Assembly: GCA_964034945.1 (NCBI GenBank)
Contig: OZ035963.1
Span: forward strand, 32,953,644 to 33,017,643
Direction of reading: 5' to 3'
DNA from: Chrysopilus asiliformis
Lineage: Eukaryota > Arthropoda > Insecta > Diptera > Rhagionidae
Length of the DNA stretch: 64,000 bases
Shown here piece by piece: positions 1 through 36,626 of this stretch; positions within the stretch are counted from its first letter, which is position 1, and every line of letters begins with the position of its first letter. The notes under the pieces were generated by a model that saw nothing but the letters and a program-made list of their open reading frames with translations, was not told the origin of the DNA and did not search any database. Made by a program: the position numbers and the translations under genes.

Positions 1-1238
1 AATGTTTTTATGCGGAGATTCACACTCGAAAGTTTGCCTAATAAAACTTCCTAGCACCCCAAGTCGACCCCTGTCGCTTTAAAAAAATGTCTACCTTTTT
101 CTCAACTAAAGCAATTCTTTATTGAACTTTCTTATACTAAAGCTTCATTTCCGCGCCACCGCGTCTGGGATACCTTAAAAACGGTAAAAACACATTGATT
201 TACAGTTAAAATAAAAATATGAAATTTTTTTTATCTTTATTGACGATGTGTACTGAAAATCGTTAGTTTGCGAGAAAATTTCTAATTCAAAGAATAACGG
301 TAAAAATTATAATGATGTGGTATTCTTAATTTTATTTTGTCGGGTTATTGACTCTTCACTGAAAGTGGTTTAACAATTAGTGCCACATCTTACATGAAGA
401 AGTTTCGGGTCCACTTACGCCGCTTTGTGTAAGCGCGGTGGCCTTGCACCCGCAAGTTGACGGATTTCACAATCGTCATGTAACGCGACATTCATTGCGT
501 GGCATATAGATTTTGATTAAGAGTACACTTTTTTTTCGCAGTCTAGCAAATAAACAACATAGTTTTTCGAAAGATAAAAAATCGAATTCTACACACCCTC
601 GAATAACCTCAACTACATCAATATGCAAATAATTTTAATGGTTTTGTTTACCTCATCAGATCCTGTGGGGCATTCCGCAGCGTTCAAGAACCGAAGCGTT
701 CACGAACCGAAACAAAGTAGTTTACAAATCAGTATAAAATGAAGTATTAGTTTTGAACCTCGGAAGATTCGTTATTCAAACCTACATATATCAGAGATGC
801 AAACCGGATTTTCAAACTGAAACAAAAACTATTGAAATTTTAAAACTTGGCCAAACCGAACCAGACTATTTTCAAAACAGATGCTGCAATCACTGCAAAG
901 CCCGAATATTTTACTAAGTTCGTTTGCATTTGAATTTTTAGAATGAAAAAGTCTTGTCATCTTTTATTTTTGACCAAATTTAGTGTAGATTTTTTTTTCA
1001 ATTAATCTAGTGCCAAAAACCTTTTCCCTGCCCACTATATAAGAAAAAAAATATAACTTATGTGATCAGCAAACGCAAAGCTCAAACTCGTGTAGGAGTC
1101 AAAAACCACTGAATCACTAATTTGGAAATTTCAGAAATCAAAAACCAAACCAAGAACAATAAATTTAATTCCTGAATAAAAGCAAAATAAATACATTGGT
1201 TTGCATATTTTTTTATAGTTCACAGATACAAATAAAAA
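1..1238. other. No gene recognised
   Basis: AT-rich. 120-330 carries words of the R1 family (actttcttatac, aacggtaaaa); 640-880 has gaaccga/caaaccgaacc words that recur near 2040-2310 and 30190-30300. No coding sequence supported. Confidence 0.5.
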
Positions 1239-1750
1239 ACAATCAGGGTATTCACAATCCTCTTTTAATTTTCGGTATTCGGTATTTTCGGTAATATTAA
1301 AAGACAGAAAATATTCTGCTGTTAACATCCCACAGCACAGATTTGAGAACAGCGCTTTTATTTGATACGTGACCAAATCATGAACTGCGAATTTGATTGT
1401 AGAATATGTCACATACCTTTAAATCCATGTTTGATGTATTCTTTTGAATTTCTATTATGGCAACGGCTATCAAAATTGAAAAAATTTGCATCAGTCCGAT
1501 GAGATTAACAAAAAACCAGCGAGAAAATTTGACAACTAAAAACATTGCTAGCGCCACCCGCGGTTGATTCTTGATACCGAATAACCGGGCCGGAAAACAC
1601 GACTCAAGGCATGTATACAATTACCGAATCCGGTAATTCATTTTTACATGAACCAAATTACCGTCTCGGTAAAAATCTGTTAAATTTGACTGAATTACCG
1701 AGCGGTAAATTTACCCGCAATTTAAAAGACCACTGTGAATACCCTGATTG
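1239..1750. mobile_element. MITE with CAGGGTATTCACA ends
   Basis: Inverted ends acaatcagggtattcaca at both sides; inner words cggtaat/attaccg recur on both arms. Superfamily not assigned. Confidence 0.65.
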
Positions 1751-2516
1751 TAAATAAATAAAAACTTACATAAAGCTTATGAAGTAAAAAAAAACAGGCA
1801 ACACACATGAAGATATAAAGCGATTTTATCAGTTCAGAGAAGAGTCCCATAGTAAGAAAGGGTACGGAGAAAATATTGGATGCTCCTTTTCCGTTACAAA
1901 CTCAGACAACCGTTTCTTCTTTATTTCTTTTGACACGTTCGGCTCTAATTGAAGCCATTTTCATTTTCTAACTTTATATGCGTGTTCGAAAAATGAAATG
2001 CCGGTCCAAAACCAGAATTTTGCTTATAAATCGAATTAAAAAGTGCATAAACCGAATCGTCCACGAACCGGGGTGTTCATATACCGGTGTTCCACTGCAT
2101 AAAGACCAAAGATGCGAACCAAAATTTTATGAGCGTGGCTTGAATTTGGTTCAATGGTGATTTAGATTTCTGGTTTTGATTCCAAACATTTCATAATTTG
2201 ATTCTGGTGTTAATTCCTAAAATTTCAATCTTTTGCTTTTGGTTTCCTAACTGCAATGGTTCAATGGCTTTTGGTTCGGTTCAAAAAACCAGTTTTTACC
2301 TCTGATTGACGTTTTTATTAAACAAATGACAATTAAAAGTAGTTCTTTTACGTTGAATTTTAGTTCTCGTATTTAACAGAACTTAATTTTTCGAATCGAT
2401 TGCGAAAAAAGTGTGACCGCAATAATAGCTATAAATTGATTATGCAAGACATTTTCCTTAATAATATCTTGTATAAAAATTTAATAAGAGTCCTAAATAT
2501 ACGTATGTCAACTTAC

Positions 2517-2584
2517 CTTTCAGTTCTTCAAATATTTTCCAATCATTAGAGAATTCACACTTTTTTTTGGGACCTTCAACTTGA
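2517..2584 (-). CDS. Candidate downstream coding exon, possibly S6KL C-terminus
   Basis: 68 bp between a pyrimidine-led acceptor ending atatag and a perfect gtaagt donor. One frame is open: QVEGPKKKCEFSNDWKIFEELK. It takes two bases from the preceding exon and gives one to the next. It cannot join directly to S6KL exon 7, which ends in phase 0, so another exon between 2585 and 8002 would be needed. It could instead belong to a different gene. Confidence 0.4.
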
Positions 2585-3521
2585 CTATATTCATGTAGGA
2601 AAAAAGAAACAAATTCACAATTTAAAATGTCTTCCTCCTATGACTGTGACTTAGTTCAATGTAACGTATAAATTATTCACATTTGTGCGTAATTTATTGA
2701 TAAATTTAGTTGTACCGCATACGAGTATAATCAGTTCGTTGAACCAAATCTATGGCCGTCTATTCTATTTTATTTGATTAATAAAATAATTCACTTAACT
2801 CTGAAAACAAATTGGGGCTACTGTCACTTTGCATTATTCTTCGGGTGTTCTGTGGTCATTGCCACTTTGAACCGACACTTTGCTAGTAACAAATTCATTT
2901 TACAAACCAATTTTAAATATTTGTAAGTTCTTACAACATAAAACGTGTTACCTTAACTAAATTGAATTGTTATGCGATTTTCATAATGCAAGTAAGATAA
3001 ATTTAGTTTTATAGGCAACTAACAGTCACATCTCCGGACTGTATATAAAATTATATTATGATTTTTTCACAAATCAAACAGTCGAATTCATTCAACATAT
3101 TCTACTCTGTGATAGAAAATTTATGGCGCACCAATATTTATATAAAGACACAAATTTCCTGATCATATAAAATCGCCGGAATATATTTGAATTTTCATAA
3201 GGATTCGACCTATTTTATGCCATCGGGCTAAGTTTTGAACAAGTTGGAGTTTCACGATCGTTGTACTAGCGCTGGGAAACTAATTTGCTCTAGTTTTATG
3301 GACACAAGGTCGTTTTTTGCGGGGAACTGCAAGGAGATGGCCAACTGCCACCTTAGACCCAATGAAAAAATTATTGCTGTTCCCCGCCAAAAAGAGGTCG
3401 TATCCATGAAACTAGAGCAAATCACCTTTCCAAGGCAAGTAAATACAATGAATACGAAATCTAAAAGTTAGTCAAGGGGCATTTTCGTGCATCGTTCTTT
3501 AATACTGTCGAGAAATCATAC

Positions 3522-3837
3522 TAATATATAAAAATGAGTTGGTGTCTGTCTGTCTGTCTGTCTGTTCCTCTTTCACGCAAAAACGGCTGAACCGATTGAC
3601 TTGAAATTTGGCATGAGAGTCTGTGATAGTTCTGGTTCTAACATAGGCATACGGAAAGTAGTGCGAGGGGTGGGGGGAGTAAGGGGAGGGGGTAAAGAGA
3701 TTTCAAAACTTAGTTTTTGCGCTATGTTACTCTTTCGCGGGGAAACTACCGAGCCGATTGGCCTGAAGTTTAGCTCCAACATAGACCATAAAAAAAATTG
3801 AAAAAACTTAACCCGGCAACGACGGGTATGCAACCTA
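3522..3837 (+). repeat. GTCY-microsatellite repeat with Helitron-like 3' hairpin
   Basis: Starts taatatataaaaatgag, then tgtctgtctgtctgtctgt and the block aacggctgaaccgattgact. It ends with a hairpin cccggcaacgacggg followed by ctag. The microsatellite core and the hairpin-CTAG end recall DINE-1/Helentron-type elements. Exact ends are inferred. Confidence 0.55.
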
Positions 3838-3961
3838 GTATCGAATAAATTCATAAAGTTAAAACTATTGGGGAATATCAGAATTGAAATTTAAGGCCTA
3901 TCTTTCACAATTGAAATTTAAGGCATATATCTACTACACCCCAAAGTTGGACTGGGCCGTA

Positions 3962-4182
3962 GCAATTGGGGCTTCATAACAATTTTTTTCCCTGCTTCGC
4001 ACCTATAGTTCTACATGGATTGTAAAGCATGGATGGATGAATTACAACATTTGTAAGGTTTGTACGTTGCAACCCATCAACATCAGTGGTCGTGATATTT
4101 GTCTATAGTATGATGAGACTACGGGACATCGAACCACTGACCTCCGGAATACAGGCCAGGTACTTTACCACTTGGACTACGC
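3962..4182 (-). mobile_element. tRNA-derived SINE, copy 2
   Basis: On the minus strand it starts gcgtagtccaagtggtaaag (box A), then ggtcagtggttcgatgtccc (box B, containing GGTTCGA). The body matches copy 1 over more than 150 bp. Best-preserved Pol III promoter of the family in the window. Confidence 0.75.
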
Positions 4183-4356
4183 TTCCTAGAAAAACATTTG
4201 AGGGCTATTTTCGTTCACAGAGAGAAACTCTCATACAACTATTCACATGGATCAGCTGATCTAAATGTGGAAAATAGAAAGTTTAAATGTTTATCTACAG
4301 AGTGACGGAGACACTGAACTGGTTTGTCCCGATTGCAGTATTTTTTTCTCTTTTAG

Positions 4357-4749
4357 AGCCTGTTCACATTGGTTGAAATAGTCCGCCTAACTAGGACAGA
4401 ATCTGTCAAAATTAAGGCAAGGTAAGGAAGTGGGGCTGCTGATAGGGAAATCCTCCTCAAAACTAAAATCTCCGTTTTCAGAGTTCCGCCTGTCGTGCTC
4501 TAATTGGTTGGCTGCCACACTGAATGTGTTCCATTGTCATTATTGTTTCGGTCGTCTCCGATGCAACACGTCGCATTGCATTAGGCAACAAAATATTACT
4601 TTTTGATTCTTTAGAAATGTTTCATTTCCTAAATGTTTCACGTCAGTCTCGTTATTCACAGCTACTGGCGTAAATAGTCTCAATGTGAAAACGAGCAATA
4701 TTTCATCCGTCCTAGTTAGGCGGACTATTTCAACTAATGTGAACAGGCT
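4357..4749. mobile_element. MITE with 40-bp inverted ends
   Basis: Left agcctgttcacattggttga continuing through aatagtccgcctaactagga; right end is the complement with one change. No convincing duplication. No product inside. Confidence 0.75.
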
Positions 4750-5063
4750 AATAAACACTCACCTATATACTACTGGACAGAGCATCCAAGCAAAAAAAAG
4801 CACGGCAGCAGATTTGACTTGGAGATTCAGTAGCCCCCAACCTAATTGTACTCGTAATCATTTTGCGTTACATCAATTTCATGTCACTTCACTTGCAGTC
4901 TTGTTCACATCAAAATAAAATTACACAGATAGTTATCCTTTACTTGCTAAATCTAGTATGCACATTTGGTTCTTGAAAAATAAAATAAAAATCAGAGCAA
5001 AACGCAAATGCTACCCTTTTACACTTGAAGGTTAAAGTTGAAAGCCCCTTCAGCAGCAGCCAG

Positions 5064-6060
5064 GCACATGACTTTCTTATACAAAATCTACGTTTCTGCA
5101 CAGTTTACCTCACGAATAAAATATTAGTTTACATAAAAAAAATGAATTTTAATTTAACACAATCTGAAATATCTCGATAACGGTAAAAGATATCGATTTA
5201 CGGTAAAAGTCAAAAATGTAGAGAATTATAATACCTTTAATTCTGTACTTAAATATTTATTTGAAAAGCCGTTAGTTTGCAAGCAATTCGCAAAAATATC
5301 TTTTATTTTTAAATTTTAATGATATCTCGATAACGGTAAAAGATAGCGGATAACCGTAAAAGACAAAGTTGTGGCAAACATTATTCTCTTTAATTCATTG
5401 CATACACCGTTATTTTTCTAGATAACCGCAAAAAACTAACTTTTATAAATAACGGTATATCTCGATAATGGCTGGAAATACGTAGTTCTAGTGAAAGACA
5501 AAAGTGTAGAGAGTCTCCAACTTTTGTCATACAAACACTATTGAAAAACTCATAGTTTCGGAGTAAATAACAAAACACCAAGTTGCGATTTTTTTAAAGC
5601 CGCCATATCGGTTACTTCCGGTTAACGAACCAAAAATTGATAGCATTGTCGGAAAAAATATGTAAATATTTTTTCAAATATTTCCGTTAAAGACACGTTA
5701 AAACCGTTGAAAGAAAAAACACAGCAAATTTTATTTCCTTTAAATTTTCTTACACACATTTTTTTTCCCAAAAGCGCAAATTCTTCAAAAAACTTTCTTA
5801 AAAAAAGTTATGGGAGGTAACCGTTATAAAAGTTGATAGAAAACTACGATTTTTCGTAATACATATGTACTAATTCCCAAAAAAAATTCAAGTCGCTAGA
5901 GTTATTTAAGATACATACAACAGACAGACCGACAGACCGATGCACAGACATCGTCATAATTTCGTCTGAAATGGATTTCGTACTGATCAGAAAGTTTCTA
6001 TTTCTTCTGTTCACGAGTCGATTGCCGTCATGAATACAATACTTGCCCTTTATAGCAAAG
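5064..6060 (+). repeat. Dispersed repeat family R1, copy a
   Basis: Begins ggcacatgactttcttatac and follows copy b at length, with insertions. It carries three rounds of tatctcgataacggtaaaag and ends near gacagaccgacagaccgatg. Confidence 0.6.
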
Positions 6061-6149
6061 GAAAGCAAAAATTGAAATTTTAGTTGTTTGTTTACCATAA
6101 ATTCTATACAACGATTATTCCTATATAACGACGGACCTGTAAAATTCAC

Positions 6150-6277
6150 CCTGATTACGATTGTCGTGTCATTTGCGACAAGAGTCGTTTTAAGTGTTGT
6201 TGTTAGTGCTATTATACCAACAGAAACACATAAACCGACTCTTTTCGAAAACGACACGACAATCGCCATCAGGGGAT
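6150..6277. mobile_element. Short MITE
   Basis: About 128 bp with inverted ends cctgattacgattgtcgtgt / acacgacaatcgccatcagg and inner gacaagagtcg against cgactctttt. No clear duplication. Confidence 0.55.
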
Positions 6278-6298
6278 TAAGTCGTTCATTATTACACA

Positions 6299-7178
6299 GC
6301 CTTTACACGCGTCTGTAGAGCTGACAGTCTCGTGTAAATGCTTACTGGCACTGACAAGTCTGTACTGACGGGACATTTTTGTAGTCAGTACAGACATGCC
6401 AATAATTTGACATTTCAGACATCTAAGATGGCGGAAAAAGAAGAATTTGAGGTAAATCTATTAAATTATTATGAATTCACTGTTTTTAATTCTTTTTTTT
6501 TACTTTTAGAACTCTCAGCTGGCGAAAGAAGACTAACTAGGAACGAGATAATTAAAATAATGAAGCATACGAGCAAAATTCATGCCTCTGAAATACGAGG
6601 GACTGTAGCTGTGTTACAGACGAAGTCATTTTGAAAATGAACTGGCTGCAAGTTCGCTAAATGTCTTCTAATTCGTTGTCAGTAATTTGACATTTGGAGT
6701 CTGTGCTACTGACAGACTTTACGCCGGCCGTACACTTGAGCTAAGCTATGTGAGCGAGGCTAGCTATAGTTACATAGCTTAGCTGGGTTAGCTCTATCGT
6801 TGCACACTTGAGCTAAACTACGCGGCGATATTTAAATAAATGTATGCCATTAGTTGTATGCAATTGGCACTTACACTTTTATGTCCACAAAATACTACAC
6901 TTTTGCAAACACCGATTCTACACTGTATAACGCCGAAAATATTTATATGTGAGTGTCAGCGATGCCAGCGAAGTAGTTCGCGTAGTTGAGGTCTGAACTA
7001 CGCAAGCGAGCTTAGTTCGCGTCGCCCATGACTACGCGATGTAGTTTCATAGTTTCGCTGAAGTGTGCGGTCACCAATACAAATGCTAAGGATTTTACTT
7101 TCAGCGAGAAACTTAGTTCACGTAGTCGAGCTCGCTTAGCTCAAGTGTGCGACGGCTGTTATAGTCGCGTGTAAAGGC
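6299..7178. mobile_element. Outer element with GCCTTTACACGCG ends
   Basis: Inverted ends gcctttacacgcgtc (6299) and gcgtgtaaaggc (7178). Contains inner inverted words tctgtactgac/gtcagtacagac at 6360-6398 and the nested MITE 6727-7156. A spliceable MAEKEEFE start at 6428 is too short to call. Confidence 0.45.
6727..7156. mobile_element. MITE (family ACACTTGAGCTAAGC)
   Basis: Ends gccgtacacttgagctaagc and complement gcttagctcaagtgtgcgac..ggc. The interior repeats ctacgcg/cgcgtag and gagctaagc words. Nested in the 6299-7178 element. Confidence 0.65.
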
Positions 7179-7231
7179 CGGGTTATAGACCTCCACTGTA
7201 GAAGAATTTCAATATTTTAGATTCGACCTAA

Positions 7232-7666
7232 AGTAGGGCACACATCTATCAGTTTTCCATTAGTCGCAACTGTTACGGTACTCTTCAGTTTTCCGTCAGT
7301 TTTTTTCATTTAGTTATGTGTTCACATCTATCAGTTGCGACTGACAGTTTTTTGTGAAAAGTTTCTATTCATTTTGATTGCAGTTTTTTAAAAATGCGGG
7401 TGGATAATCGAGACAGTGCGTGTTTGTTTATGCATCGTTATTGCATTAACACAAATTAAATTTGGTTCTGTTCTGATGCGATACGATTGACGCGACTGAC
7501 GCGAACGTTCACACCAATCAGTTGGCCATCAATTTGTTAGAAAAACTGATCTGCCCACGAATTTTTTCGTGGTTGGCCATCAGTCGTCTGATTTTACGTT
7601 CACGCCAAACAGTTTCCCATCAGTTTCCCAAAAACTGATGGAAAACTGATAGATGTGTGCCCTACT
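7232..7666. mobile_element. PIF/Harbinger-type MITE
   Basis: 435 bp, TAA at 7229-7231 and 7667-7669, inverted ends agtagggcacacatctatca continuing over 30 bp. Interior rich in repeats of the cagttttcc/catcagt words. Confidence 0.82.
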
Positions 7667-8002
7667 TAAGAGTAATTTTTTTTTATGATTTCTGAAAAAA
7701 AGTTTTTGTCCTGAAAAAGTTCAAAATTGAAAATTTGTACAAATCCAAAAAAGGGTTCATTGTTGCACGGAGTAAAATATTGGGGGTCGATAAGAAGCTT
7801 CGGGATTAGATGATCAAAAAAGTTTCGATACCTCTGGTTTAGAGTGATACATACTACATTATAAATAAAAACTTTTAAAAATCTGAATTCAGCATTCTAC
7901 AGGCGTCTCCAAATTTCAAATCTGCTCAGGGCCTTCATTCAACCATCAATGAATGTATTCGAAAAATATTCCGTTATAGTTTGTGTTTATATTCAAACTT
8001 AC

Positions 8003-32920
<24,918 letters not shown>

Positions 32921-33176
32921 TAAAACATCCCAAACTCATTGAAAATCTTATATTATTTTGTTCCTCCCTTAAAAACCCCAGAAAATGGCACAGTAAGTTA
33001 GGTGCCAAAAAACTAGACTAATCAATTTAAGAGTGTTTTACCGTAATTTCTAATTAAAACTAGAGTGCCTATACCTTGGAGTGGAGAACCTGAAAACCAC
33101 CAAGAGCACCTAAAGAGCTTGTAAACCATAGACGTTCGCGCCCCATATATAATTTACCGCGTAGTACTGCAGAATG
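32921..33176. promoter_or_regulatory. Upstream region of S6KL
   Basis: About 250 bp between the S6KL start codon and the first upstream transposon. It presumably holds the S6KL 5' UTR and core promoter, but no TATA or initiator element was identified with confidence. Confidence 0.35.
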
Positions 33177-34253
33177 TTTGCACCCAGTGAACTATGTAAG
33201 GCATTATTAATCCCTTATTAAGGCCTTATTCGTAAGGCTTATAGATGCCTTATACGTCCCTTAAAAATGTACAGCGATGTCCGCTTTAATAAGGCATGAC
33301 AGATAAGGTATACATCGGTATAGGGTTTTTTCTGAAATACAGATGTCGCTTATGTAGTTCCGATAGCGGTGGTTCAAATCTTGGATTTAAATTCGTTTTT
33401 GCATTAGCTAATAAATGAAAGAAGTTTTTTTTAATCAATTTATTTCTATATAATAGTAATATATAAGGAAAATAAAAAAAATACATATTGGAAATAAAAA
33501 AAACTTAACACTAAAATTACCAAACCAATCAAAAAGTGTTTTTTTATACTATAGATTAAATAAATAAATTCATTTATACACTTTGTTTCAGTCGTTTTTC
33601 CAAAACTTGGGTTAGAAATAAATACACTTTTATCATCGGTATAGTTTTAGTCACTCGATTCACTACATAACTCCCGGAATAAGGTATCGTCGTTTTCGAA
33701 ATCAAACGAATCAAAATTTTCGTGGGGGTCTCTTAAATTATCTTCCGATTCGATTTGCCGGAAGGAGGCATTCATTGAAAAGTTACCCGTTTCTTCAGAT
33801 TCTTCAAGAAAGGCTCGAAGGCTTGTTGAAGCTTCTTTAGGAATAATCCTCCGCCGTTGTCGTTTAGACAGATTTGCGAAAGTTTCCATTTTGATTGCAG
33901 TTGTCGGAGGGGACACAAACGGAGCTATGGACGGACTAACTAGTACAACTCTAAAAATAACAATTAATTTATATAAATATATTGCTTTGAATTGTATAAT
34001 TTACTTACCAAACGATAAAACACGCTTTAAAAAAGCATTGACCGACGAACGCCACCAAAAACCACAAAAAAGCAATGTCATTCGCAGTTTATAATTCTGA
34101 CACACCATAGCAGAGAGCGCTGTAGGTTTAGTTTGAAACTTTTTTTCATGATGTTGTTTTTTGTCTTTCTTTCACTTTAGGGTTTATATATGATTTGTCG
34201 CATGCCTTATACACACCTTATATGTCATGCCTTAATAAGATTTCACTGGGCAG
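33177..34253. mobile_element. Possible CACTA-like DNA transposon with subterminal repeats
   Basis: Terminal words cccagtgaa (left, about 33183) and ttcactggg (right, 34242-34251). Many copies of taaggc/gcctta words crowd both ends in opposite sense, typical of subterminal transposase-binding repeats. A minus-strand frame lies inside. The superfamily is a guess from the end and repeat pattern. Confidence 0.5.
33647..33916 (-). CDS. Transposon-borne acidic frame
   Basis: 89 codons. From an internal ATG at 33889 it reads METFANLSKRQRRRIIPKEA, then an acidic Ser/Glu/Asp-rich tail ending LCSESSD. The KRQRRR start followed by an acidic tail is seen in first exons of transposon-derived insect proteins. 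No known domain. It lies between the ends of the 33177-34253 element. Confidence 0.45.
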   Translation of the reverse strand: MSPPTTAIKMETFANLSKRQRRRIIPKEASTSLRAFLEESEETGNFSMNASFRQIESEDNLRDPHENFDSFDFENDDTLFRELCSESSD

Positions 34254-34415
34254 CTACACATCTCCTCATTCCGAAGTTTATGCAGTATTGCCAATTTAAC
34301 GACTTTGTCGCTAGACCTAGCGACACTTGACTCTCCCCTAGCGATATTTGACTCTCCACTAGAGATCAAAAAATGTATTTACCGGGTAATGACAAATTTA
34401 GCAACAAATATATTG

Positions 34416-34718
34416 GGCCCAATTCTCTTGACAAAATTTTCATTTTAATGTTGCTTAACTCATTTTGGCCCAGCCTCGTGTTTTCATAATAGCAACTTTG
34501 ACTTATATGTGGTACCAATAATAATCAAAATAGCTTGACGTATTTGGGCCAAAATGGGTTAAAACTCAGTATTTGGATACCTACTAGATGTAATTTTCAA
34601 CAAACTGGTGTTCTGCCACTCAATATTTGGAAATTTACTCGATATCACATCTAGTAGGCTCGCGAAAACTCGGTTGTAAGTAAAATGAAAATGAAAATTT
34701 TATCGACAGAATTAAGCC
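34416..34718. mobile_element. MITE hosting the nested TTAA MITE
   Basis: Imperfect 38-bp inverted ends (ggcccaattct..gacaaaattttcatttt against ggcttaattct..gataaaattttcatttt). Target duplication not clear. Confidence 0.55.
34459..34558. mobile_element. Small MITE with TTAA target sites
   Basis: 100 bp, TTAA at 34455-34458 and 34559-34562, ends ctcattttggccca and complement. It lies within a larger inverted-repeat element (34416-34718). Confidence 0.7.
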
Positions 34719-34954
34719 GATTATCTCCTGGAAATACCCTGGGGTAGTTCATTTTTGTGATTGATTCGATGACGTTATAAACGGTATAGTAAATCTAATA
34801 TATTCCTATGTGATATATCATTACAGTTAGGGTCCCCAGACGTTATCTTTTTGGAGGACATGTTAAATAAATAATGAATCTAAAAAACTAAACGAGTCAA
34901 TAAAACTTCTGTATTCTATCAAAGGCGCAATTCTTAGAAAAAAAAATCGTCTCG

Positions 34955-35044
34955 CTTTTATTCGTATTGCTTTTATTCGTCTTGCTTTTATTCGTCTTGC
35001 TTTTATTCGTCTTGCTTTTATCCGTCTTGCTTTTATTCGTCTTG
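34955..35044 (+). repeat. 15-bp tandem repeat
   Basis: Six full units of cttttattcgtcttg with two single-base variants, plus a partial unit to 35051. Confidence 0.95.
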
Positions 35045-35072
35045 CTTTTATGGTCAGAGGGGGTCTACTTAA

Positions 35073-35323
35073 AGCTCGATCCAGACTATACGATGTACGG
35101 GGTACGAGATACGAGATTTTTGGTTTCCTCGTACATGGAACTGCATCCACACTGCACAGGGTTTTGCTCATTCGTGTACGCGGTTACCACGTACGAGGAT
35201 AATCAAACAGCTTCTGATTTTACTCACTAGGTGAAACCATGTGCAAATTTCCCATCCAAACACTCGATGTTCGGGGTACGTGCCAACCTCGTACCCCGTA
35301 CATCGTGTAGTCTGGATCGAGCT
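35073..35323. mobile_element. PIF/Harbinger-type MITE
   Basis: 251 bp, TAA at 35070-35072 and 35324-35326, ends agctcgatccagactatacg continuing to gtacggggtacgag, with near-exact complement. Directly after the 15-bp tandem array. Confidence 0.82.
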
Positions 35324-35326
35324 TAA

Positions 35327-35600
35327 CTTAAATGACCGTCGATGGAACAACAATTCATCGAAACTATGCTCATTATGCAATTTAAATCAAGTTGAAGATA
35401 CATGCCACTTTCTTGCTGTTTGTCCGGTTCTTGCCTCGTGGAGAAAAAAATATTTTTTAAAAACCCAATTGAGTATGTCAGATTACTTGCGTGTGCTCAC
35501 AGAACTATATAACATAGAACAACTGTCACCATACAAAGCTCTGCTGAAAAATTGTCCCAAAAGTATTTCGCTCTTTATCGTACTTGAACGCATCCACTGA
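35327..35600 (+). pseudogene. LINE pol C-terminal fragment with CCHC-type motif
   Basis: The frame contains RRWNNNSSKLCSLCNLNQVE, DTCHFLAVCPVLASWRKKY and ends FIVLERIH. CxxC..H..C in this setting (..LCxLCxxxxEDxxHxLxxCP) is typical of the region after the RT in jockey/I-type LINEs. Confidence 0.7.
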
Positions 35601-35891
35601 ACTGTATAAGGTCGCGAAATTCAAATTTAGTTTGCCGCGAAATTCAAATTTCACAAGTTTGAGACTAACTTTAGGCGCAAACAAATAACTTTAGGCGCCA
35701 ACACCATTCCGAAAGTCTATTTTCCTTTGACAGCTCACGGTTTAAACGAGAGGACTATATTTATTTTCATACGGTTATCTTGCTCTTACTTGACTCGTTT
35801 TGATTCACTGAACTGTATTGAAATGGGACCATTTGAGACAGCAAATCGAGCGATCTAGTATATCTATGGGTGTGCTTAATTGGCCGAGTTA

Positions 35892-36257
35892 AGGTAGAAC
35901 CTGAGTCTTACGTCGATGCGTCCGTCACTTTGACAGTTCGAGTAGAATCAACTGGCTGCTATGAGTACTCCCCTAATAATACGTTTTCCGATGCGGCAAC
36001 CGCATAGAGTAGGTCAAATTTCTACTTTTACATGCGGCAACGCACGGAAATATCATTTCGCCAAAAAGTTTGTTTACGATTTAAGCAATTTAAGTATGGA
36101 ACAAATTGAAAGTAATTGTTTCGACGATAAACTAATAGAAGAAGTGCAAGACAATGAATTAACTCCAGATTCGTTGCCGTACCCAACTGTCACCGCATCG
36201 AACTGTCAACCGGACGCACGCATGACGGACGCATCGACGTACGATTCAGGTTCTAGC
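35892..36257. mobile_element. PIF/Harbinger-type MITE in the SKAR upstream region
   Basis: TTA at 35889-35891 and 36258-36260, ends aggtagaacctgag..cgtcgatgcgtccgtc and complement. It ends about 300 bp before the SKAR start codon, so it may contribute to the SKAR upstream region. Contains an open stretch with no recognised product. Confidence 0.75.
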
Positions 36258-36260
36258 TTA

Positions 36261-36561
36261 ATGAACGGCCATCAGAATTACAGGCTCTCTACGTGGGAGT
36301 GAAACCATCCTACCTCATACAGATACTCTATTCGCCAATTTTCAGGGTCTCCATTTAGAGACTTTGCCGCATTTAAGGTACTCTATGTTTCGACTTGGCG
36401 AAGTGCTTCTTCTATGCTTTGGTTTATGCTCAACAGTGGTGAACTTGCAACGCTTGTCATTGCATTTAGAGTACAATAATTGTTTCGTAGACCGCGAGTT
36501 GAGTTGTTGATCTCTCTAGGAACTAATATCGGTTTTCAGCAGGCCAAATTAATATCTAAAT
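36261..36561 (+). promoter_or_regulatory. Upstream region of SKAR
   Basis: About 300 bp between the MITE at 35892-36257 and the SKAR start codon, with no other element recognised. Probably contains the promoter and 5' UTR. Confidence 0.35.
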
Positions 36562-36626
36562 ATGGATTTAAGCTTAGACGAAATAATTCAGAAGAAGCGC
36601 ATCGGCTACAAGCCAGTCAAAAAGGG
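36562..36626 (+). CDS. Skar: SKAR exon 1
   Basis: ATG at 36562; encodes MDLSLDEIIQKKRIGYKPVKK and ends two bases into a Gly codon before a gtaaat donor. The MDLSLD...II start resembles the short conserved N-terminal motif of Aly/REF-like proteins. Confidence 0.8.

Noticed and set aside
3573..3854. Opposing frames over the GTCY repeat
   Set aside because: Explained by the repeat; low-complexity translation.
5844..6269. 141-codon minus-strand open frame
   Set aside because: Runs across a repeat copy and a MITE; composition is not protein-like and nothing is recognised.
34863..35171. KARRI-repeat frame
   Set aside because: Translation of the 15-bp tandem array, not a gene.
35961..36302. 113-codon frame upstream of SKAR
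   Set aside because: Lies in a MITE with matching inverted ends and reads into its right terminus; no recognised protein.
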